This document shows, piece by piece, positions 18,640 to 27,386 of a stretch of DNA of 64,000 nt. The notes below the pieces were generated by a model, which did not search any database, was not told where the DNA came from, and saw only the letters and a program-made list of their open reading frames with translations. The position numbers were made by a program, and so were the translations under genes. This stretch comes from Streptacidiphilus fuscans (GTDB lineage Bacteria > Actinomycetota > Actinomycetes > Streptomycetales > Streptomycetaceae): contig NZ_JADPRT010000006.1 of the NCBI RefSeq assembly GCF_015690355.1, positions 366,003 through 430,002 on the forward strand. Direction: 5' to 3'. The number at the start of each line of letters is the position of its first letter. Within the stretch, counting starts at the first letter, position 1.

Positions 18640-18798
18640 TTACCGTTCCGCCGCGGCGCGGGTGACGAGCGAGGCGATCTGCTCGGCGTACCGGCGACGG
18701 TCGCGGTGTTCGAGGTCCAGGATGTCCTCCAGGCTCCAGTGGAAGTGGTAGGCGATGTACGCGATCTCTTCGTCAATGCGTTCGGTCGCGTACGTCAC
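18640..18798 (-). CDS. Small CIS-associated protein, DUF6760-like
   Basis: A 52-residue protein. GTG at 18798 overlaps the previous stop (GTGA); the TAA is at 18642-18640. The sequence is acidic-aromatic at the start (RIDEEIAYIAYHFHWSLEDI) and basic later, probably two helices. Proteins of this size and motif recur between tube and baseplate genes in actinobacterial CIS loci. In phages a short frame here is usually a tail assembly partner, which is the likely role. Confidence 0.7.
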   Translation of the reverse strand: MTYATERIDEEIAYIAYHFHWSLEDILDLEHRDRRRYAEQIASLVTRAAAER

Positions 18799-19292
18799 GA
18801 TTCCCCCAGGCGGCTCCCGCCGAGCTCAACCTCGAAGGGCTGCTCGCAGTGCGGGCAGGTCACCCCGGCTCGGGTGTGGCCCTCCGCGTTGATCTGGCGG
18901 TAGAAGTCCTGCAGGAAGGCGAGGTCGGAGGCGAACATGTTCTCCACCACGCCGTCGTGGATGTGCGCGACGGTGCCCAGCCGGGTGATCACCCGGGCGA
19001 GCAGCACGACGGACAGGTAGGCAGGGTTCTCCTGCACCCGCACGTCCCGCAGCGGGATGAGCTCGTCCCTGGCGGTCGCCAGGCGCATCACGCCCTCGCG
19101 GTGGACGTTGCCTTGCTCGTCGACGTAGCCGCGCGGCAGCTCGAAGGCGAACTCCGTGCGCAACTGCCGCCGCACGGGCGCGGGTTCGACCGGCGGGGCC
19201 GCCGGCGCCGCGAAAGCGGAACCGGCGGACTCGGCGGCATCGGGTCCGGCGACGGCGGCGCCGCCGGACCTGGTGGCGGAGCTGCGGCGCAT
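18795..19292 (-). CDS. CIS tail-assembly protein with C-terminal CxxC
   Basis: A 165-residue protein. ATG at 19292 shares one base with the tube gene's TAA. After an Ala/Pro-rich 45 residues comes a conserved region (FAFELPRGYVDEQGNVHREG, LIPLRDVRVQENPAYLSVVL) resembling tail assembly chaperones of Mu-like and eCIS systems. It ends with a CPHCEQPFEVEL element that could be a half zinc ribbon. It is coupled on both sides to tube and DUF6760-like genes, which suits a chaperone for tube or tape-measure assembly. Confidence 0.65.
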   Translation of the reverse strand: MRRSSATRSGGAAVAGPDAAESAGSAFAAPAAPPVEPAPVRRQLRTEFAFELPRGYVDEQGNVHREGVMRLATARDELIPLRDVRVQENPAYLSVVLLARVITRLGTVAHIHDGVVENMFASDLAFLQDFYRQINAEGHTRAGVTCPHCEQPFEVELGGSRLGES

Positions 19293-19735
19293 TACTCCAT
19301 GATCATTTCTTCGTAGGTGATGGTGACGGTCTCGGTCAGCGCGGACGCCTCGCCGGCCTTGACCGTGCTCGCCGACACCTTGCTGCACCAGGCGTTGCGC
19401 AGGTGGTAGCGCTTCACCGGGTTGTTCATGTAGTCCATCACGATGATGCTGGCGTTCTTGCGGGCCGAGCCCATGTCGCCGCGGACGGACGCGTTGATCC
19501 AGTCGTTGAAGGCGGTGGACTGGGTCATGCCGCGGACGACCGTCGCCTCACCGGCGCGCTTGACGCCGGGCAGCTTCTTGGTGACGGGCTGGCCGTTGGC
19601 CGAGACCTGCTGGAACTCGATGACGTCCTGGTTCATGTCCAGGCCGTTCACCTCCTGCAGGTACTCGACCATGACGCCGTCGATCTGGAGGCCGAAATTG
19701 TGCGATGTGAGCGAATCGCCGGGCTGAAGGCTCAT
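19292..19735 (-). CDS. CIS inner tube protein (T4 gp19-like, Afp1-type)
   Basis: A 147-residue major tube protein. SHNFGLQIDGVMVEYLQEV at the start, KLPGVKRAGEATVVRGM and the C-terminal ALTETVTITYEEMI strand match the gp19/Hcp-like tube family. It follows the sheath gene by 82 nt, the usual sheath-tube order, and should polymerise into the hexameric tube driven out on contraction. Confidence 0.92.
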   Translation of the reverse strand: MSLQPGDSLTSHNFGLQIDGVMVEYLQEVNGLDMNQDVIEFQQVSANGQPVTKKLPGVKRAGEATVVRGMTQSTAFNDWINASVRGDMGSARKNASIIVMDYMNNPVKRYHLRNAWCSKVSASTVKAGEASALTETVTITYEEMIME

Positions 19736-19817
19736 GCCTGGTGTTCCTTACTTCTTCTCGAACACGTCTACTCGAACCGGTCGTGGCTCGCCCGAGGGCG
19801 AGCGGGGAGGGAGGAGG

Positions 19818-21416
<1,599 letters not shown>

Positions 21417-21868
21417 ACTCAGCGCTCCTCGCAGTTCAAGACAGGACCACGACAACAGTCGCTGCTCGTACCCGTTTCGGAAACGTCCTCCGGTACCTGA
21501 CCCGGGGCATCCTCGCTGCCCCGGGCGATGCACCAACGGGCAGGCGGCGGACGCCGGCCGGTGTGGGCCTGACCTGGGCTTCCGGTCGAAGCAGCCGTCT
21601 CGTTCGCCGAGGAGTTCGGTCCGGCACCTGAATACCCTGAACTGGGGCGCGCAACCGGTCCGTTCGGGCAACGGTCCGGGCAAGGGTTCTTGCTTCTCCG
21701 GTCGTGCGGGGGCGCCCGTCGAGCGGTTTCGCGCCGGTTCCCGGGCGGCCGACTGCCCCGCACCACCCTGCCGGTGGCCCGACAGGGCACCACGGCAGGC
21801 ACTTTGGGGCGGGCACCCTGCCCCGCAGCCTCCTGACCCGGGGGGCGCGCCGCCGGTAGGTTCTCCAG
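21417..21868. other. Divergent promoter region of the CIS operon
   Basis: About 450 nt between the sheath gene (minus) and the membrane-lectin gene (plus). No gene is supported. It must hold the promoter(s) of both units, but I could not place -35/-10 elements with confidence and saw no long dyad. Confidence 0.5.
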
Positions 21869-23290
21869 GTGAGCCTATGGACTTCCCTGGAGCCCGCGTC
21901 CACGACAGTCGACGCTGGAAGCTCCGCAACAGTACGCCTGCGCATCCGCAACACTGGTGACGTCGTCGACGAGTACCGCTTCACCACGGTTGGCGACCTC
22001 GCGCCCTACATCACGGTCGAACCACCGACGTTGCGGCTCTACCCGGGCACCACGGGAACGGTCGAGCTCACGGTCGCACCACCCCGCACCCCGGACGCCG
22101 CCGCCGGGCCGCACCCCTACGCCGTGCAGGTCACCCCGACCGAGCACCCCGAGGCGACGACGGTGCCCGAGGGCAACATCACGGTCACGCCGTTCATGGA
22201 GGTGCGGGCCGAACTCGTCCCGCACACCGTCAAGGGGCGCTTCCGCGGACGGCCCAAGCTGGCCGTCGACAACCTCGGCAACACCACGCTCACCGCCTCG
22301 ATCAACGGTGACGACAACAACGGCGACCAGATCGGCTACGAGGTCGTCCCCGCCAACGTCCAGATCGAGCCGGGGCGCGCGGCCTTCGTCAACGCGACGC
22401 TGAAGCCCCGTCAGATCATCTGGATCGGCCACAAGCAGAACCGGCCGTACCGGCTGGTGGTGCGCCGCTCGGGCGTCAACCCGCTGAACGTGGACGGGAC
22501 GTACGTCCAGCGCGGGTTCCTGCCGCGCTGGCTCTTCACCGTCCTCAGCCTCTGCATCGGGCTCGTCATCGCCTTCGTCGCGCTCTGGATGACCAACCCG
22601 CCGGCGTTCAGCAGCGAGGCCACGCCGCTGGTCGCGCAGGCGTCCTCCAGCGAACTGCCCACGCCCAGCCTGAGTGTCGCTCCCCCGCCCACGCAGGCGG
22701 CCCCGCAGCCCACGACGGGCGGCGGCAACTCGCAGCCCACCCCGGTGCAGGTCGTCCCGACCGGCAACGGTGGCGGCGGCAACGGCGGTGGCAGCGGGGG
22801 CGGGAACGGTGGTGGGAACGGCGGAGGCGGTGGCAACAACCCGCCGCCGACGACTGCGGCGGCCGGCGGCGGCTTCGAGCTGGTCGGCCGTGGCTCGAAC
22901 CGCTGCATCACGGTGACCAACGGCGTGGCGCAGGGCGGCAAGGACGGCGAGCCGCTGGAGCTGTGGGACTGCAGCAACGCCGTCTGGCAGCAGTGGACCT
23001 TCCACGGCTTCACGGCACCGAGCTACCAGGGACAGGTCATGTCGCTTGGCCTGTGCATGGACGTGGCCAACGCCAACACGGCCAACGGCACCACGATCCA
23101 GCTGGCCAACTGCAACGGCGGCCCGGCCCAGGTGTTCACCCTCAACACCACCCAGGGCGGCGACCTGGTGAGCATCATGGCCGACAAGTGCGTGGACGCC
23201 ACCAACCAGGGCACCGGCAACGGCACCAGGCTGCAGCTGTGGACGTGCGGCGGTACCTCGAACCAGAAGTGGGTCCAGCACAACGGCTGA
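21869..23290 (+). CDS. CIS-linked membrane protein: Ig-like N-terminus, one TM helix, Gly-rich linker, ricin-type lectin
   Basis: A 473-residue protein divergent from the CIS operon. Residues 1-210 are beta-rich, with two Ig-like halves (STTVDAGSSATVRLRIRNTG) and no signal peptide. One membrane helix lies at 221-241. A Pro/Thr then Gly/Asn-rich linker (about 260-330) leads to a ricin-type beta-trefoil at about 336-470, with QxW-type repeats (QQW at 374-376, NQKW at 465-468) and paired Cys. The predicted topology is N-terminus inside and lectin outside. Genes of this kind in CIS loci have been labelled hydrolytic protein, but no catalytic domain is visible. It could connect the particle with cell-envelope glycans or teichoic acids. 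Confidence 0.75.
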   Translation: MSLWTSLEPASTTVDAGSSATVRLRIRNTGDVVDEYRFTTVGDLAPYITVEPPTLRLYPGTTGTVELTVAPPRTPDAAAGPHPYAVQVTPTEHPEATTVPEGNITVTPFMEVRAELVPHTVKGRFRGRPKLAVDNLGNTTLTASINGDDNNGDQIGYEVVPANVQIEPGRAAFVNATLKPRQIIWIGHKQNRPYRLVVRRSGVNPLNVDGTYVQRGFLPRWLFTVLSLCIGLVIAFVALWMTNPPAFSSEATPLVAQASSSELPTPSLSVAPPPTQAAPQPTTGGGNSQPTPVQVVPTGNGGGGNGGGSGGGNGGGNGGGGGNNPPPTTAAAGGGFELVGRGSNRCITVTNGVAQGGKDGEPLELWDCSNAVWQQWTFHGFTAPSYQGQVMSLGLCMDVANANTANGTTIQLANCNGGPAQVFTLNTTQGGDLVSIMADKCVDATNQGTGNGTRLQLWTCGGTSNQKWVQHNG

Positions 23291-23337
23291 GCCACTGAGC
23301 GGCCGAGCGGCTGACTCGGCGAGCAGGAACAGGCACG

Positions 23338-23371
23338 ACGGCTGGTGACGGAAGGCTCCGTCACCAGCCGT
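23338..23371. terminator. Bidirectional terminator, overlapping the ATPase stop codon
   Basis: Perfect 15-bp arms, ACGGCTGGTGACGGA at 23338-23352 and its complement at 23357-23371, with a 4-nt loop. It lies between convergent genes; the TGA of the AAA+ gene (23363-23361) is inside the right arm. Confidence 0.8.
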
Positions 23372-25499
23372 TGTCGTCGTCCAGGACCAGACGCCCGGCC
23401 TTGCGGTACTCGCGCTGAGCGCCCGTCAGCAGGTCGGCGTCGGTGACGGCCTCGCCGCGACCGGCGGCGGCGTAGGCGGCGGTGACCACGGCGCTGCGGA
23501 TCGACCCTCCGGCCAGCTCGAACTCCCGGGCGCAGCGCCCCGGGTCGATCCCCGGCACGCAGGGCACCGAGGCCAGGCTGTGCCGCCACAGCGCCAACCG
23601 CTGTGCGGCGTCCGGGAAGGGGAAGTCGACCACCAGGTCGAGGCGACGGGTGAAGGCGTCGTCGATGTTGGCGCGCAGGTTGGTGGTCAGCAGGGCGATG
23701 CCGTCGAAGGACTCCAGGCGCTGGAGCAGGTAGGCGCTCTCGAGGTTGGCGTAGCGGTCATGGGCGTCCTTGACCTCGGAGCGCTTGCCGAAGACGGCGT
23801 CGGCCTCGTCGAAGAGCAGCACCGCGTCGGTGCGGTCGGCCTCGGTGAAGATCCGTTCCAGGTTCTTCTCGGTCTCGCCGATGTACTTGTCGACGACCGA
23901 GGAGAGCTGCACCACGTAGAGGTCAAGGCCGAGTTCGGCCGCGACGACCTCCGCCGACAGGGTCTTGCCGGTGCCGGAGTCCCCCGCGAAGAGCGCCAGC
24001 ACGCCACGGCCCCGCCCGCCTCCGGCGCTCAGCCGCCAGTCGCCGAGGACCCGCTCGCGGTGGCGGGAGCGCAGGGCGAGTTCGTGCAGGTGGGCCAGGG
24101 GCGCCTCGGGCAGCACCAGGTCGTCCCAGGTCACGGCGGGACGGATGCGGCGGGCGTGCTGCTCCAGGCCGGAGGCGGACTGCTGGCGGGCGGCCAGCCG
24201 CAGGTGGGAGCCGGAGAGCGGGGCGTCCTCGAAGGCGGCCAACTCCTGCGCGGCGCGGGCGGCGCGGCGGATGTGCTCGCCGCCGAGCCGGTAGGGGGCG
24301 ACGACACCGGCCAGGTCGGCCGGTCCACCCCCGGTGGCCTCGGCGCTGCCGAGCGCCGCCGACCACGCGTCCAGGTCGCCCGCGCGCTGCCTGGGAGCAT
24401 CGAGCACCAGCGGGTCGCGGTGGCCGTCGCACCACTGCGGGTCGTACGGCCGGGTCCCGGCGAGCAGCACCGGCACGTCGGAGACGGCCAGCGCGCGGAT
24501 CAGCGGCCCCGGCCGGTCGGGCAGCGGGGCGACCACGACGGCGCACCCGCGCAGCCGGGCCTCACGGAGCAGCGCGGCGATCTCGTGGTCGGTCTCGTGG
24601 TACCGGGCCTCGTGGTACTGGGGGGTCTCGTGGTCGCGGGAGTCGGCGGGCGCGGGCGCGGAGGCGCGGGGGACGTAGTGCAGCGCCTCCTGTCCCGCGA
24701 CGGCAAGTGCGGCGGCGGCGCAGGCGAGGCCGTCCCCCTCGCGTTGCTCGCGCAGATAGACCGTCAGCGGACCGGCGGCCAGGCGCTTGCCGAGCCGCTG
24801 GGGCAGGGCATCGTGCTGGAGCCGGACGAGCGGCGCGGCCAGCGCCCGTACCCGGCCGCCGAGCGTGGGGTCCTGGGTGTCGTCCCCGAGCAGGTGCGCC
24901 ACGACCCGGTCCGGGACGGACAACGCGCGGCTGAGGAAGGGCCGGTCGGGCTCCTCGATCCGCAGCAGGCCGAGGGCGGACAGCGGCGCGGCGGGGTGGA
25001 ACCGGGCGCGCCCCTCGGCGGAGTGCGCGGGCAGCCCGCAGAGCTCCAGCGCCAGGCCGACGGTGGCGCGGCGGCGGCTGACGTCGTCGTTGAGGTAGCC
25101 GTAGAGCGGCTCGAAGGCGCGCTGCAGGTCGGGCGCGAGCGCGACGAGCAGCAACTGGACGTCGAGCACGGTCAGGCCGAGCCGGACGGCGAGTCGGTAG
25201 AGGCGGTCGTCACCGCCCTCCGGCCGCGCGGCCTCCTCGGCCTCTGCGGCGTCCTCGAACTCCGCGGCGTCCTCGAACTCCTGGGGTCCCGGCAGTGGCG
25301 CCTCCGGGACGGGCCCATCCGGCCCGGCCGACGCGGCGTCGGCGCGCAGCAGCAGGTGACGGGCCGCGTCCGGGGAGAGGTAGAGGCCGCGCAGCGGGTC
25401 GTCCGCGGTGGGGTCGTCGGCGCTGCGGAGCGCGACCAGCCGCGCCACCCGCTCCCGCAGCCGGTCCAGTCGGGCGAGCAGCGGAGCGGAAGGGTTCAC
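23361..25499 (-). CDS. CIS AAA+ ATPase (Afp15/Pvc15-like)
   Basis: A 712-residue ATPase needed for eCIS assembly in Afp/PVC-type systems. It has an N-terminal helical region, a degenerate ATPase-like middle (about 230-400), then the active AAA+ module. Walker A GDSGTGKT is at 506-513, Walker B LLFDEAD at 561-567, and sensor and arginine-finger segments follow (TNLRANIDDAFTRRLD). A His/Glu-rich patch (about 287-306) is unusual. GTG at 25499 overlaps the DUF4255 stop (GTGA), so the two form an operon. Confidence 0.9.
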   Translation of the reverse strand: MNPSAPLLARLDRLRERVARLVALRSADDPTADDPLRGLYLSPDAARHLLLRADAASAGPDGPVPEAPLPGPQEFEDAAEFEDAAEAEEAARPEGGDDRLYRLAVRLGLTVLDVQLLLVALAPDLQRAFEPLYGYLNDDVSRRRATVGLALELCGLPAHSAEGRARFHPAAPLSALGLLRIEEPDRPFLSRALSVPDRVVAHLLGDDTQDPTLGGRVRALAAPLVRLQHDALPQRLGKRLAAGPLTVYLREQREGDGLACAAAALAVAGQEALHYVPRASAPAPADSRDHETPQYHEARYHETDHEIAALLREARLRGCAVVVAPLPDRPGPLIRALAVSDVPVLLAGTRPYDPQWCDGHRDPLVLDAPRQRAGDLDAWSAALGSAEATGGGPADLAGVVAPYRLGGEHIRRAARAAQELAAFEDAPLSGSHLRLAARQQSASGLEQHARRIRPAVTWDDLVLPEAPLAHLHELALRSRHRERVLGDWRLSAGGGRGRGVLALFAGDSGTGKTLSAEVVAAELGLDLYVVQLSSVVDKYIGETEKNLERIFTEADRTDAVLLFDEADAVFGKRSEVKDAHDRYANLESAYLLQRLESFDGIALLTTNLRANIDDAFTRRLDLVVDFPFPDAAQRLALWRHSLASVPCVPGIDPGRCAREFELAGGSIRSAVVTAAYAAAGRGEAVTDADLLTGAQREYRKAGRLVLDDDNGW

Positions 25500-26242
25500 T
25501 CCGACACCGCGCCCGACGGCCTGCCCGAGCCGGGCCTGCGGGTGCGCGGCACCGGCGCCGTCGCCGGGCTGCCGCTGCTGCCGTCAGCGCCGCCCGCGGT
25601 GCTGCCTCCTGCGCCGCCTGCGGCCAGATGCCGCGCCGGGAAGTGGCGGTCGGGTGAGTCCTCCAGGTCGCCCTCGATGCCGCGCACCCGCACGCCCAGC
25701 TCGGTGACGGGCGGCCCGGCGTCGTACTCCGGGTAGGAGAGCATCGGGACGGTGACCACCACGTCGAGCGAGGCCTTGAGCTCGCCGCCGAGCGCGGACC
25801 AGATCTCGGCGGTGGAGCGGGCTTCCATCTGCAGCGAGGCGACGGAGAGCGGCACGGTGAGCCCGAGCGCCGCGAGCGAGCCGGTCAGCTTCTCGGGCGG
25901 CAGCAGCTCGTGCGGCAGCAGCGTGGCCAGCACCGCGGAGAGGATCCGGTGCTCGTCCTGCGGCTGCTTGGTCCAGGCGGTGACCAGGTAGGAGAGCCGG
26001 AACCAGCGCGGCGGCTGCCGCCTGCGGACGGTGACGCCCTGTTCGTTCCTGACCGAGACGTGACCGCGCTCGCGCCGCAGCGTGTCCTCGCGGATGTCGT
26101 AGAGGTAGCAGTCGACCGTGGGAGAGTTGCGCCGGGCGGCCCAGTCGCGGGTCGGCGCGTCGAGGGCGATCTCGACGCCGCTGCCCGCGAGGGCGCCTCC
26201 GGTCAGCAGCCCCTTGAGGACCTCGTCCACCTCGTGGATCAC
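25496..26242 (-). CDS. CIS DUF4255 / Pvc16-type tail terminator
   Basis: A 248-residue protein. GTG at 26242 follows GAGGG; in-frame sequence upstream has no ribosome site. IHEVDEVLKGLL at the start, VDCYLYDIREDTLRRER and WFRLSYLVTAWT are standard for DUF4255, whose members (Afp16/Pvc16) cap tube and sheath at the distal end. The C-terminal about 50 residues are Gly/Ala/Pro-rich and probably flexible. It heads the two-gene unit with the AAA+ ATPase. Confidence 0.9.
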   Translation of the reverse strand: MIHEVDEVLKGLLTGGALAGSGVEIALDAPTRDWAARRNSPTVDCYLYDIREDTLRRERGHVSVRNEQGVTVRRRQPPRWFRLSYLVTAWTKQPQDEHRILSAVLATLLPHELLPPEKLTGSLAALGLTVPLSVASLQMEARSTAEIWSALGGELKASLDVVVTVPMLSYPEYDAGPPVTELGVRVRGIEGDLEDSPDRHFPARHLAAGGAGGSTAGGADGSSGSPATAPVPRTRRPGSGRPSGAVSE

Positions 26243-26414
26243 TGCCGCGCCCTCACTTGCCGTTCGTCGCCTGGTGGTCTGGCGCACCGGTCGCACGCCC
26301 CGGTCCCGCCCGTCGGCCGCCCCGCCGTGAGGCAGGCGCACCCGGCGGCCATCCTGCCGCGCGGGGGGCGTGCCCCGGTAGGCGTTCCAGGGACGTTGTG
26401 AAGGCATTGTGTGT

Positions 26415-26428
26415 TGCCCCCAGGGGCA
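26415..26428 (-). terminator. Short GC hairpin after the LuxR gene
   Basis: TGCCCC CA GGGGCA lies 20-33 nt past the stop of the small LuxR gene. It may be a weak terminator, or an operator for the DUF4255-ATPase unit; a further TGTGTGCCCC follows. Confidence 0.3.
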
Positions 26429-26447
26429 TCTGTGTGTGCCCCAACCG

Positions 26448-27107
26448 TCAGATGTAGCCTTCCCTCAGGGCATAGGCCACGGCGTGAGCCCGGTTGCGGA
26501 GTTGGAGCCTGGTCGTGAGGCCGTGCATGACGTTCTTGACGGTTCGTTCGGAGTACGAGAGCTTGCTGGCGATTTCCGCGGTGTCCAACCCCTCGGCGAC
26601 CAACCGGACGACGTCCACCTCGCGCGGCGCCAGACCGTGCACGGGTGCGTCGGAGGATCCGGAGGTGCCGCGCTGCATGGTGCCCACCTGCGTGATCAGC
26701 CGACCCAGCAGGTCAGCCGGAAGATCCCCCTCGCCCCGGGACGCGGCCAGCACCGCCTGGTGGAGCCGGGGCCCGGTGGCCTCCCGCCGCCACACTATGG
26801 CGCCGACGCCGCACTCGATCACCTGGAGCAGCTCGGCCTCGCGGACGGCGGTGGCGACCAGGACGGCACGGGTGCCGTCGGTGCGCGTCAGCCGCCGCAG
26901 CGAGGAGAGCGTCGGTTCGTCCGGGGCCTCGGCGACCAGCACGGCCACCGCGCCCGCCCGGCCGGCGACCGTCTCGACCATGTCGACGCCCGGCTGTTGG
27001 CGCAGCTGGCTGCGGACGCCCGCGAGCGAGACCGGGTCGTCCGCGTACACCGCAACCGGGATCGTGCCCACGACGTCCGTCGATCCGGAACCCATTCGCA
27101 CCACCAT
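26448..27107 (-). CDS. LuxR-family regulator with receiver-like domain lacking the phospho-acceptor
   Basis: A 219-residue protein. ATG at 27107 is preferred because the longer frame upstream is antisense to the neighbouring regulator. Residues about 14-130 have a CheY-like pattern (IPVAVYADDPVSLAGVRSQL, then RAVLVATAVREAELLQVIECG), but where the acceptor Asp should be there is VAVLVAEAPDEPT. The C-terminal HTH (LAPREVDVVRLVAEGLDTAE, SYSERTVKNVMHGL) is complete. It is therefore probably a response-regulator relative not driven by normal phosphorylation. It lies just upstream of the CIS ATPase unit, and CIS control is the natural guess. Confidence 0.75.
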   Translation of the reverse strand: MVVRMGSGSTDVVGTIPVAVYADDPVSLAGVRSQLRQQPGVDMVETVAGRAGAVAVLVAEAPDEPTLSSLRRLTRTDGTRAVLVATAVREAELLQVIECGVGAIVWRREATGPRLHQAVLAASRGEGDLPADLLGRLITQVGTMQRGTSGSSDAPVHGLAPREVDVVRLVAEGLDTAEIASKLSYSERTVKNVMHGLTTRLQLRNRAHAVAYALREGYI

Positions 27108-27386
27108 GACCCACCATCCCCACGATCCGGGCCTGCTGACCGAAATGACGAAGTTGCCCCAGATGACTGCAAGTGTCCGGTGAACGGCACCACCTGCGCA
27201 ATCGTGGGCGACCACGAGATGAACCACGAACATGACAAGTCGAACCACATCAGGGCGCACCACGGCACGCACCACTGCACGGACCACGGCACCGACCACG
27301 ACAGACCCCACGAACAGCACCGCGACCGGCCCCATGAGAGGCACCACACCCATCACGACGTTCCCCCGGCCCTCCAGGAGGCTCCG
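27108..27386. other. Divergent regulator intergenic region with a His-codon-rich tract
   Basis: Between two divergent LuxR-type genes. From 27219 to 27386 the sequence is open in frame with the large regulator and would encode 56 residues with 16 His (for example HHGTHHCTDHGTDHD). No ribosome site precedes the ATG at 27219, whereas AGGAGG precedes the ATG at 27387, so I leave it non-coding. It must contain both promoters. Confidence 0.5.

Noticed and set aside
23580..25736. Plus-strand frame opposite the AAA+ ATPase
   Set aside because: Antisense composition only; Walker motifs lie on the minus strand.
27219..27386. His leader peptide of an attenuator
   Set aside because: The His codons are scattered, no stop codon ends the frame and no his biosynthesis gene follows.
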